Below, one piece after another: positions 36,501 through 44,364 of a stretch of 64,000 bases of DNA (the stretch's first letter is position 1; each line of letters opens with the position of its first letter). The notes beneath the pieces are model-generated. The model worked only from the letters and a program-made list of their open reading frames with translations, was not told where the DNA came from and ran no database searches. The DNA comes from Sphingomonas sp. Its GTDB lineage: Bacteria > Pseudomonadota > Alphaproteobacteria > Sphingomonadales > Sphingomonadaceae. The stretch is from the NCBI RefSeq assembly GCF_024508665.1, contig NZ_JANINP010000006.1, forward strand, positions 496,001-560,000, in the 5' to 3' direction. The translations under genes and the position numbers were made by a program.

Positions 36501-36659
36501 ATCGTCCGTGACCGGCGTCGCCGCCCCCGTTGGGGTCGCGGCAGGCGCGGTGGTTTGATCGCCGGTTGTCGATTGCGCATTTGCCGCGATCGGCAACAAT
36601 AACGCGGCGAGCGCGGTGCTTGACGCCAACACCAGTCGAAGCGAAGTCGATGCTGTCAT
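33594..36659 (-). CDS. TonB-dependent outer-membrane receptor
   Basis: A receptor of about 1021 residues. The ATG at 36659 gives a clean signal peptide ([21 protein letters not shown], cleavage after ANA) and has AGGGGG 8 bases before it; the track's longer start (36710) is less likely. Plug: [58 protein letters not shown]. The barrel ends FTMTAEVKF with terminal Phe. The type with a TonB-box-like EIIITGSRI is very common in sphingomonads. Ligand unknown. Divergent from the AmpG-type permease. Confidence 0.92.
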   Translation of the reverse strand: [1021 protein letters not shown]

Positions 36660-36864
36660 AGCTATGATCCCCCTGGACACGCCCTTCCCTTGGCGCTTCA
36701 TTGACGACATTAAGCATCAAAATGGACGGATCTTGCCACCTTTCTTTTGCGCAAAACGGTGAAACCGGTTCCCTTTTTATATGCGGGGGCGGCAAAGCGT
36801 TGCTCGACTGCAACACGGTCGTCTCGGGCGGAGCCGGATATGCATAGACCTATAACCCCGGTGC

Positions 36865-38490
36865 ATGGAGAGGATCGCTGATGCATCACCTGAATGTCTG
36901 CTCGCTCGGCCTCAACGCGTGACGGTGGCGTCGATCGATCCGGGCGCGGCGGAGCGGGCGGTGCTGCGTCCCGGCTTCGGGCGGCTGGCGCTTTACGCGT
37001 TGCTCGGCTTTTCCGCCGGCTTGCCGTTCTACATGTTCAACACGGTATTGTTCCTCCGGCTCGCGCGGCACAATGTCGATATCGTCACGATCGGCTATTT
37101 CGCCTGGGTATCGTTGCTGCCGACGTTCAAATTCGCCTGGGCGCCGTTGCTCGACAAATACGACATGCCCGGGTTCGGCCGCTTCTGGGGGCGGCGGCGC
37201 GGATGGATCATGGTGTCGCAGCTCGGCATCTTTCTCTCGACGATCGGCATGGCGTTCACCGCGTCGGACAAGAGCCTGCCGCTGACCGCCTTGTTCGCGG
37301 TTTTGCTGGCCTTCTGGACGAGCACGCTGGAGATCGCGGCGGATGGCTGGCGCGTCGAACTGGCGCCGACCGCGGAGGAACAGGGGCCGCTCGTGGCGGT
37401 AAACCAATGGGGCTATCGCATCTCGATGGTGGTGGCCGGCGGCGGCGCGATCTACGTCGCCGCGGTGTCCGACTGGACCTTCGCCTATCTGGCGATCGGC
37501 ATGCTCGCGTTCCTGCCTTTTCCGCTTCTGGCCGCGATGCGATCCGAGAGCGGGGGCAATGAAGGCAGGATCGCCGCGCTGCTGGCGGGCTTGCTGACCA
37601 GCGCGGCGGCGATCGCGGGGATAACTGCCGGGACGGCAGTGGTCGGCTGGGCTTTATTGTCTGCGATCGGGTCGGTCGGCATCGATAATCCCGACGTCAT
37701 GAAATATTGGGTAGCCGGGGTCGGGCTGCTGCCGTTCCTGGTGCTCGGTGCCGCGGTGCCCTGGCTCCGCAGGCTGCCCTGGCACGCGCCGTTGCGCCGA
37801 TCGCTGGCGGTCGGGCCCTATGTCGACGTGGCGTGGCGATACGGTCTCGTCGTCATCCCGATCCTGCTGTTCATCTCGATCTATCGGACCGGCGATGTCA
37901 TGGCGAACACGCTGTCGCATCCGATGTTCAATGCGCTGGGCTATGGGCTCAAGCAGATCAGCGCGGCCGATGGCGTCGTCGCTCTGGTTTCGGGATTGCT
38001 TGGGGTGACCTTGGGCGGGCTGCTTGCCGCCAGGGTCTCGATGGGCTGGTCGCTGGTGATCGGCGGAGTGATGTCCGCGCTCAGCAATTGGATCTTCGCC
38101 TGGCTCGCGCACCAGGCGCCCGGCGGACCCGTCCTGTTCTCGGTGTTCGGGCTTAGTGTGACGGCCGGCGATCTCGATCTCTATCTCGCCATGGCGGTCG
38201 ATCAATTCGGGCATGGATTCGAAGGCGCGGTGTTCGTCGTGTACCTCTCGCTGCTCGTGAACCCGCGCTATCCGGCGGCGCAATATGCTTTGTTCTCGGG
38301 GCTCGCCTTCCTCATCCCCAGATTGCTCGCGGGACTGTCGGGGGTGTTCCAGAAAGCGATCGGCTATGACGGATTTTTCATCATGGCGGGGACGATGAGC
38401 ATCGCCGTGCTGGTCCTGCTGCCGCTCATCGTTCGCGCGAAGCCGCGACCCGACGATGACCCGAACGCGACGGGAGCCGTGGCGGCATGA
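36865..38490 (+). CDS. AmpG-type MFS permease
   Basis: A 541-residue transporter with about 14 hydrophobic segments. Seen: LLGFSAGLPFYMFN, IGYFAWVSLLPTFKFAWAPLLDKY and GRRRGWIMVSQLG, which match the N-terminal signatures of AmpG, the importer of anhydromuropeptides for cell-wall recycling. ATG 36865 has no strong ribosome site; GTG 36919 (VTVASIDPGAAERA) is a possible alternative start. The stop overlaps the serine hydrolase start (ATGA), tying the two genes together. Confidence 0.83.
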   Translation: MERIADASPECLLARPQRVTVASIDPGAAERAVLRPGFGRLALYALLGFSAGLPFYMFNTVLFLRLARHNVDIVTIGYFAWVSLLPTFKFAWAPLLDKYDMPGFGRFWGRRRGWIMVSQLGIFLSTIGMAFTASDKSLPLTALFAVLLAFWTSTLEIAADGWRVELAPTAEEQGPLVAVNQWGYRISMVVAGGGAIYVAAVSDWTFAYLAIGMLAFLPFPLLAAMRSESGGNEGRIAALLAGLLTSAAAIAGITAGTAVVGWALLSAIGSVGIDNPDVMKYWVAGVGLLPFLVLGAAVPWLRRLPWHAPLRRSLAVGPYVDVAWRYGLVVIPILLFISIYRTGDVMANTLSHPMFNALGYGLKQISAADGVVALVSGLLGVTLGGLLAARVSMGWSLVIGGVMSALSNWIFAWLAHQAPGGPVLFSVFGLSVTAGDLDLYLAMAVDQFGHGFEGAVFVVYLSLLVNPRYPAAQYALFSGLAFLIPRLLAGLSGVFQKAIGYDGFFIMAGTMSIAVLVLLPLIVRAKPRPDDDPNATGAVAA

Positions 38491-39506
38491 TCGAACAAGC
38501 CTTCGCTCCCGCCGCGGCCGCGGTTGCCGCGGGCAGGATCCCCGGAGCGACCCTGGGTATCGTGGCCGCCGACGGACGCCGCTGGGTGACGCATGCCGGT
38601 ATGGCCGCCTTGCTTCCGGAGCCGGAGGCGCTCACGCTCGACCATTGGTTCGACCTCGCCTCGGTGTCGAAAGTGATCGCGACGACGGCGATGATCCTCG
38701 CCCTCGCAGACCAGGGCAGGCTCGACCTCGACCGGCCGCTGACCGACGCGATCCCCGATCTGCGCCAATATGACGTTGCCCACGCCGCCGAGCGCAAGCT
38801 CAGCTTTCGCGACTGCCTGGCGCATCGCAGCTTCCTGCCCGCGGTCGAGCCGATCTACACTTATGGCGACGATCCGGCACGGCTGCGCGCGTTCGTGTTG
38901 CAGCGTGAGTGGCGGCATGGACCGCCGGTCTATTCGGACATCAATTTCATCCTGCTGGGGATCGCGATCGAGCGGATCACCGGACAGCCGCTGTCGGCTT
39001 GGCCGTTGGGCGAGGGGCTGAGTTACGGTCCGCCGCCGGGGCCCGCCGTCGCGACCGAACTTTGCCAATGGCGCGGCCGCGTGCTCCGTGGCGAAGTGCA
39101 TGACGAGAATTGCTTCGCGATGGGCGGCCAAACCGGCCATGCTGGGCTGTTCGGGACGGTCGCGGGAGTGCTCGATTTCGCTTTAGGGCTGCTCGACGGC
39201 AGCGGTGCGTCGCCGGCGATGCTCGAGGCGATCCGGACTCCGTTCTACGGACACCGTACGTGCGGATGGGAACGGCGCTTCGACGGCTGGTCGGGCGGGG
39301 TGGCCTGTTCGGGTGAGACGATCGGGCATACCGGCTTCACCGGTACGGGCTTGTGGGTCGATTTCGATCGCGGCATGGCCTGGACATTGCTCACCAACCG
39401 CGTCCACCCGTCGCGGCACAGCGAGGCGGGGAAGAGCATCTTCGAGATCAGACCGGCGACCGGAAATGCGGTAATCGCCGCCTGGGATGCGGTACGCGAG
39501 ACTTAA
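38487..39506 (+). CDS. beta-lactamase-family serine hydrolase
   Basis: A 339-residue penicillin-binding-fold hydrolase. Seen: the SxxK motif in FDLASVSKVIATT near residue 61, a Y-S-D at YSDINFILLG in place of YxN, and HTG at IGHTGFTGTG in place of KTG. No signal peptide, so probably cytoplasmic, which fits a role in breaking down imported muropeptides with the upstream permease. Substrate not known. Convergent with the sigma factor gene. Confidence 0.85.
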   Translation: MIEQAFAPAAAAVAAGRIPGATLGIVAADGRRWVTHAGMAALLPEPEALTLDHWFDLASVSKVIATTAMILALADQGRLDLDRPLTDAIPDLRQYDVAHAAERKLSFRDCLAHRSFLPAVEPIYTYGDDPARLRAFVLQREWRHGPPVYSDINFILLGIAIERITGQPLSAWPLGEGLSYGPPPGPAVATELCQWRGRVLRGEVHDENCFAMGGQTGHAGLFGTVAGVLDFALGLLDGSGASPAMLEAIRTPFYGHRTCGWERRFDGWSGGVACSGETIGHTGFTGTGLWVDFDRGMAWTLLTNRVHPSRHSEAGKSIFEIRPATGNAVIAAWDAVRET

Positions 39507-39526
39507 TAGGCGAGCGGTCGGATTAG

Positions 39527-40804
39527 CTAAGTCTCGCAGGCATCCGCTCGCGAGAGCAGAAACGCTCGCTCGCGCCCGTTGCGGGTCAGCTGGGCAGCGG
39601 CCTCGAACTCCGGCCGCGCCTCGGCCAGCCGGCCCGCCCGGAACAGGAAGTCGCCTCTCGCCGCGGGAAACGGGGCATAATGGCGCAAGGCGTCGGCATC
39701 GGGGATCTCGTCAATCAGCCTGAGCCCCGCCTCCGGCCCGAACGCCATGCTGTGCGCGATCGCGCGATTAAGATCGACCACAGGTGACGGTGTCACGACG
39801 CGGAGTCGATCGTAGAGCGCGGCAATCCGGGCCCAGTCGGTATCGGCAGCGCGGCGCGCACGCGCATGGCAGGCAGCGAGTGCGGCTTGCAGTACATAAG
39901 ACCCCTGGCCGCCCAGGGCGTCGGCGCGCGCCAGCGCGTCGAGGCCGCGCAGGATCAGCAACTGGTCCCAGCGCGCGCGATCCTGCTCGGTGATCGGAAT
40001 GAACGCACCGTCCGGTCCGGTCCGCGCGTTCAGCCGCGAGGCCTGGATTTCCATCAGCGCCAGCAGGCCGAGCACTTCCGGCTCATCGGGCATCAGGCCC
40101 GCCAGGATGCGGCCGAGTCGCTGCGCCTCCCGCGCCAGTGCAGGCCGGATCAGGTCATCGCCCGCCGTGGCGGCATAGCCTTCGTTGAAGATGAGGTAGA
40201 GAACCTCAAGCACCGCGGGCAAACGGGCAGCACGTTCGGCGCCGCGCGGCACCTCGAAGGCCAGACCGGCTTTGGCGATCGCCTTCTTGGCGCGGACGAT
40301 ACGCTGGGCGATCGTCGCCTCGCTCGCCAGGAAGGCGCGGGCGATCTCGTCGGTCGTGAGTCCGCCGACTACGCGCAAGGTGAGCGCCGCGCGTGCATCG
40401 GACGACAGCATCGGATGACAGGCGGTAAAGATCAGGCCGAGCAGTTCGTCGCCGAGATCGTCGTCCAGCGCGGCGTCGAGCGCGGCGGTCGCATCCTCCG
40501 TTTCCTCGTCGAGCGTCCGCGCGATCTCTTCATGCTTGCGGTCGCGCATCTGGTCGTGGCGGATGGCGTCGATCGCTCGCCGCTTGGCGACGGCCATCAG
40601 CCAGGCGCCGGGATTGGCCGGGACGCCACTTCGCGGCCAGTCGGACAAAGCGACGATCAGCGCTTCCTGTGCCAATTCCTCTGCACGGTCGATGTCGCGC
40701 ACCATCCGGGCCAGCCCGGCGATCAGCCTGGCCCGTTCGATGCGAAAGGTCGCCTCGATCGCCCGATGCGTTTCGCCGTTGTCCTTGGTCTCGCTTGCCG
40801 TCAC
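39527..40804 (-). CDS. ECF42-type RNA polymerase sigma factor
   Basis: A 425-residue sigma factor. Region 2 (DIDRAEELAQEALIVALSDWPRSG and AVAKRRAIDAIRH) and region 4 (LRVVGGLTTDEIARAFLASEATIAQRI) occupy residues 1-190; the long C-terminal extension (about 230 residues, GYAATAGDDLIRPALAREAQRL, then TPR-like helices) is typical of ECF42. This group has no anti-sigma factor and is found with DGPF/YCII proteins, as here. It likely controls the downstream-partner genes GST and DGPF. Confidence 0.9.
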   Translation of the reverse strand: MTASETKDNGETHRAIEATFRIERARLIAGLARMVRDIDRAEELAQEALIVALSDWPRSGVPANPGAWLMAVAKRRAIDAIRHDQMRDRKHEEIARTLDEETEDATAALDAALDDDLGDELLGLIFTACHPMLSSDARAALTLRVVGGLTTDEIARAFLASEATIAQRIVRAKKAIAKAGLAFEVPRGAERAARLPAVLEVLYLIFNEGYAATAGDDLIRPALAREAQRLGRILAGLMPDEPEVLGLLALMEIQASRLNARTGPDGAFIPITEQDRARWDQLLILRGLDALARADALGGQGSYVLQAALAACHARARRAADTDWARIAALYDRLRVVTPSPVVDLNRAIAHSMAFGPEAGLRLIDEIPDADALRHYAPFPAARGDFLFRAGRLAEARPEFEAAAQLTRNGRERAFLLSRADACET

Positions 40805-40805
40805 C

Positions 40806-40835
40806 CCGCCGCTTGTCCGTCAGGGACAGCGGCGG
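40806..40835. other. hairpin between GST and sigma factor genes
   Basis: CCGCCGCT ... AGCGGCGG pair perfectly, with a further GTCC/GGAC pairing inside. No U tract follows. It lies between the GST stop and the sigma factor start on the minus strand, where it may reduce read-through. Confidence 0.5.
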
Positions 40836-40846
40836 CGCAAGCCGTG

Positions 40847-41494
40847 CTAGCTGGATGCCGGCGCGTTGATCGCCAATTGCGCGGCGAATGCCCGTTGATA
40901 GGCGGGCCGCGCCTCGCCGCGAGCGACATAGGAGGCCAGGGTCGGAAACTCGTCGAGTATCCCCGACATCCGCAGCCGGAGCAGCACCGACACCATCAAC
41001 AAATCTCCGGCGCTGAACGCCCCGTCCAGCCACTCGGCATCGCCCAGGCGATCGGCCAGCTGGCGCAGCCGGGCGCGGATACGGTCGACGACCAGCGGCA
41101 AGCGCTCCTGTGCCCAGGGCTTGTCGCCTTCCGCGAATTTGGCGGTCTGGAGGTCGAGGATCGGCGTCTCCACCGTGTTGAGCGCTGCAAACATCCAGGT
41201 GATGGCGCGCGCCCGGGCATCGGGGTCCTCGGGCAGCAGCCCCGCATGCCGATCCGCGATGTGGAAGACGATCGCGCCTGTCTCGAACAGGGCGAGATCG
41301 CCTTCCTCATAGGTTGGTATCTGGCCGAATGGATGGACGGCCAGATGCGCAGCTTCCTTCATCCCGGCGAAGGAAACGAGCCGGACGCTGTAGGGCAGAC
41401 CCGCTTCTTCCAATGCCCAGCGAACGCGCGTGTCGCGCGCCAGCCCCTTGCCGCCGTCCGGCGACCGTTCGAACGCGGTAATGGTGATGGTCAT
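40847..41494 (-). CDS. glutathione S-transferase family protein
   Basis: A 215-residue two-domain GST. Thioredoxin-like N-terminus: TRVRWALEEAGLPYSVRLVS, HPFGQIPTYEEGDLALFETGAIVFHIAD with the cis-proline and glutathione-contact ETG. C-terminal helical domain follows. Start ATG 41494 (MTITITAFERSPDGG) is chosen over the track's 76-codon extension. It lies between the DGPF gene and the ECF42 sigma factor gene on the same strand, so the three may form a stress-response unit. Confidence 0.87.
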   Translation of the reverse strand: MTITITAFERSPDGGKGLARDTRVRWALEEAGLPYSVRLVSFAGMKEAAHLAVHPFGQIPTYEEGDLALFETGAIVFHIADRHAGLLPEDPDARARAITWMFAALNTVETPILDLQTAKFAEGDKPWAQERLPLVVDRIRARLRQLADRLGDAEWLDGAFSAGDLLMVSVLLRLRMSGILDEFPTLASYVARGEARPAYQRAFAAQLAINAPASS

Positions 41495-41592
41495 TGTGGA
41501 TCTCCGGTCGGAGCTTGGCGCGTCGCCGAACGGCCGACGCGCCAATCGGGTTGGGACAAATGGAGAGGGCCTGCCGCTCCACCTGGCCGAGA

Positions 41593-42027
41593 TCAGGCGA
41601 CGCCGAGCTTGCCGCGATCGCCGCCGCGCGGGTTGGCGAGCTCCTCGGGCGTCACATAATCGGCCAGGTCCGCCGCTTCGTAGAATGGCCGAATCTCGAC
41701 CTCGCTGCGGCCCGGCATGCAATTGGGCATACGCTTTGCCCAGGCCACGGCCTCGTCCATGTCGCGGACTTCCCAGATCGAAAAGCCAGCGACCAGCTCG
41801 CGCGCCTCGGCAAAGGGTCCATCGATGACAGCGCGACTGGCGCCCTCGAACGCGACCCGCTTGGACTCGGAACTGGGCTTCAGCCCGGCGGCGGCGATGA
41901 ACACGCCGGCTTCGACCAGTTCCTCGGTGAAGCGATCCATCGCCGCGAACGCTTCCAGCATCTCGGGCGTGGGCGCCATGCCCGCTTCGCTTTGTTCGGT
42001 GGCCTTCACCAACACCATGACACGCAT
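41593..42027 (-). CDS. DGPF/YCII-related protein
   Basis: A 144-residue protein: MRVMVLVKATEQSEAG start, then VIDGPFAEARELVAGFSIWEV (the DGPF motif) and WAKRMPNC. Family structures form a ferredoxin-like fold; the function is unknown. DGPF proteins are the standard neighbours of ECF42 sigma factors and often their targets. GAGGAG lies about 7 bases before the ATG, which argues against the track's upstream start. Confidence 0.9.
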   Translation of the reverse strand: MRVMVLVKATEQSEAGMAPTPEMLEAFAAMDRFTEELVEAGVFIAAAGLKPSSESKRVAFEGASRAVIDGPFAEARELVAGFSIWEVRDMDEAVAWAKRMPNCMPGRSEVEIRPFYEAADLADYVTPEELANPRGGDRGKLGVA

Positions 42028-42220
42028 CGTCAGTCTCCTCGTTCGAGCCGGCCCCATTGGCCTCTCATCGGGACGACGAACGAGTGTGTCGGGAATCGAC
42101 ACGGATGCGCAAATTTTTTCGAGCGATGTGCCGGGCCCGATCGGGCGCTGCTTGCGGCGCTTTCGATAGCGCGATGGTTGACCAGATTGCGGGCGAGTGG
42201 AGATCGGTTATCTTTCGCCT

Positions 42221-42442
42221 ATGACAACGCCGAGTAAGAAACTGCATGGCTGGCTAAGCTTTTATAGGTTGGTCGCCCGCATTTGGCTTGCCGCTGGAAT
42301 TCTGGGTTGTCTGACCGTCACAGCGGTATACCTCTCGGGAGCCTCCGCCTTCTCATCGCGCGCTGAACTAGGCCTATCCGCCATTTTTGGCTTCCTCGCG
42401 GTGTGCGGAGGATTGCTGCTTATCGATACGCGCCGGAGATAG
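42221..42442 (+). CDS. small hypothetical membrane protein
   Basis: Not recognised. 73 residues from ATG 42221 (MTTPSKKLHGWLSFYR): two hydrophobic helices (about residues 18-40 and 50-68) and a basic tail (DTRRR). An upstream GTG at 42197 would add 8 residues. The codon use is less GC-rich than its neighbours. It lies alone between two minus-strand genes. Confidence 0.5.
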   Translation: MTTPSKKLHGWLSFYRLVARIWLAAGILGCLTVTAVYLSGASAFSSRAELGLSAIFGFLAVCGGLLLIDTRRR

Positions 42443-42475
42443 GCAGCGCCTTCGCGATAGGCTGGTCTAGGGCGC

Positions 42476-43915
42476 CTAATTCTCCGCGGCGATCAGCTCC
42501 AGCGCGGCGTCCACCGCCTTGGTCGCCTCGACGCCCGGCGGGATGTCGTTGGCATAGGTGGAGAAGGTCAGCGTCCGCCCGCTTTTGGCGATCATATAGC
42601 CTGACAGAGCGGCGGACGCGTTGAGCGTGCCGGTCTTGGCGAACAATTTATGGTCGAGCGGAGTGCCGCCGAACCGCCGTGCCAAGGTGCCGTCGACACC
42701 GCCGATCGGCAACGTTTCGCGCCAGGCGGCGCCCCAAGGCTGCGCGGAGATCCAGCGCAGCATGATCACGGCGCCGCGCGGGGCAACGCGGTTGTAGCTC
42801 GACATGCCCGAACCGTCGGAGAAGTCGAACGTGGCGCGCGGCACCCCGGCCTTGGCCAGCATCGCGCGCACGGCGACCTGGCCGTCGGCGATTGATCCGC
42901 TGCCGGCGACCAGCGACGAGCGGCGCAGGAACAATTCGGCGTGAAGATTCTGGCTGACCTTCATCGTCAGATGCATGTCGTCCATCAGCGGTGGCGGGGT
43001 CAGCTTGGCGAGCACCGGCGGCAGCGGCGGCCGCGCTGGCGGGGCATTGCCGCGGATCGAGGGATCGTCGCTCGGCATCAGCGGGCGATGACGGACATCG
43101 ACCTTGCCGGTGACGCGGACTCCGCGCGCCCGCAACAGCTGGACGAAGCGCCACGCCGCGTAGCGGGCCGGATCGTCGATTCCGACGCGCAGCTTGTCGG
43201 CCTTGGCATCGGCACCGATCGTTCCGGTCAGGCGAAGCTCATAGCCGTTCGGCGCGCGGTCGAACTCGACGGCGCTCTTGGCGCCGGCCACGGTCATCAG
43301 GCGGTTGTCGACAGTATAATAGGGCGGCAACTCGACCTTCGGGACGGTACCGACGGCACCGGGCGTGACCGTCACCTGCAATTCGTTATCGTCCATCGTC
43401 AGCGCCGAGGTAGCGGTTCCCGATCGCGTCGGGATATTGTTCCAGCTCATCCCCGGGCCCCAACGCTCGTCGGGCAGCAGGGTGTCGTCGCCGATCACAT
43501 CGCCGACGATCCGTGTTTTCTTCGCTACCGCGTCGGCCAGCGTTGTCAGGCAGTCGACCGTGCAGTCCTCGGCACCCGACAGCCGGGCATCGCCATTGCC
43601 GATCAGCACGACGTCTCGCCCCTCCAATCGGACCGCCGCGCCGCCGGTGGTGTCGGGCTGGGTCAGGTCGCCCATCGTGTCGAGCGCGGTCGCGGTGGTG
43701 AACATCTTGGTGTTCGACGCCGGAATGAAGCGCGCATCGGGGTTGATCGCGACGACGTCCTTGCCCTGATCGTCGACCACGACGATCCCGAAGCGCGTTC
43801 CCGGGCCGGCCGTATTCGCCAGCACCGCCTCGACTCGCGCGGTCAGGTCCTTGTCCTCTGCGGCGGCAGGTGCGGCAATTGCCAGCGCGACAAGAACCAG
43901 AGCCCGTTTCGTCAT
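42476..43915 (-). CDS. dacB: D-alanyl-D-alanine carboxypeptidase/endopeptidase (PBP4 type)
   Basis: A 479-residue periplasmic class C penicillin-binding protein that trims and cleaves peptidoglycan crosslinks. Signal peptide MTKRALVLVALAIAAPAAA. Motifs: PASNTKMFTTATAL (SxxK), DGSGMSSYNRVAP (SxN) and KLFAKTGTL (KTG), with the long insertion between SxxK and SxN typical of DacB. The track's 34-codon extension was dropped since the signal peptide decides the start. Confidence 0.93.
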   Translation of the reverse strand: MTKRALVLVALAIAAPAAAEDKDLTARVEAVLANTAGPGTRFGIVVVDDQGKDVVAINPDARFIPASNTKMFTTATALDTMGDLTQPDTTGGAAVRLEGRDVVLIGNGDARLSGAEDCTVDCLTTLADAVAKKTRIVGDVIGDDTLLPDERWGPGMSWNNIPTRSGTATSALTMDDNELQVTVTPGAVGTVPKVELPPYYTVDNRLMTVAGAKSAVEFDRAPNGYELRLTGTIGADAKADKLRVGIDDPARYAAWRFVQLLRARGVRVTGKVDVRHRPLMPSDDPSIRGNAPPARPPLPPVLAKLTPPPLMDDMHLTMKVSQNLHAELFLRRSSLVAGSGSIADGQVAVRAMLAKAGVPRATFDFSDGSGMSSYNRVAPRGAVIMLRWISAQPWGAAWRETLPIGGVDGTLARRFGGTPLDHKLFAKTGTLNASAALSGYMIAKSGRTLTFSTYANDIPPGVEATKAVDAALELIAAEN

Positions 43916-43932
43916 GGAAATCCGTCCCCCGA

Positions 43933-44364
43933 TCAGGAAAAAGCGAGCGGCGATGCCGCCCATTCGGCGCGCGCTCGCGCGATCAATGTCTTGAGGCTGG
44001 CGGCCTGCCGCCGCCATGCGCCTTCCGTCGCCGCGTCCCAGGTATCGACCGTGTCGCGCAACGCGTCGATCGCGAGGTCGACAAAGGCATCATATTCTTC
44101 CTGCCGCAGCGCGCCGTAATTGCGGTGGTTGAAAACCAATTCGGCGACCTGACTCCAGACCCATTTGCGGTCCTGCGCAAGGCCGTGCAGCCATTGCAGC
44201 GTCTCGTCGGTCATCCGTACCGCGGTGGCATCGACATGGATGAAGATCGCGCGACGCTCGGGGAAGCGGGCAAGGAACCGGTCGAATAACAGGGTGCGCA
44301 TCGCGGCCTCTCGACCGTCCAGCGCGATCAGGCTCGCTTCGATCAGATCGGCGTCACTCATCAT
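43933..44364 (-). CDS. globin-like protein
   Basis: A 143-residue all-alpha protein. Helical phasing, LFDRFLARFPERRAIF (like helices B-C with CD-region Phe), and ELVFNHRNYGALRQEEYDAF (candidate proximal histidine followed by the FG turn) resemble single-domain bacterial globins. If so it binds heme and acts on O2 or NO. The match is by eye only. Its start overlaps the 3' end of the upstream symporter gene by 11 bases, so co-transcription is likely. Confidence 0.55.
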   Translation of the reverse strand: MMSDADLIEASLIALDGREAAMRTLLFDRFLARFPERRAIFIHVDATAVRMTDETLQWLHGLAQDRKWVWSQVAELVFNHRNYGALRQEEYDAFVDLAIDALRDTVDTWDAATEGAWRRQAASLKTLIARARAEWAASPLAFS

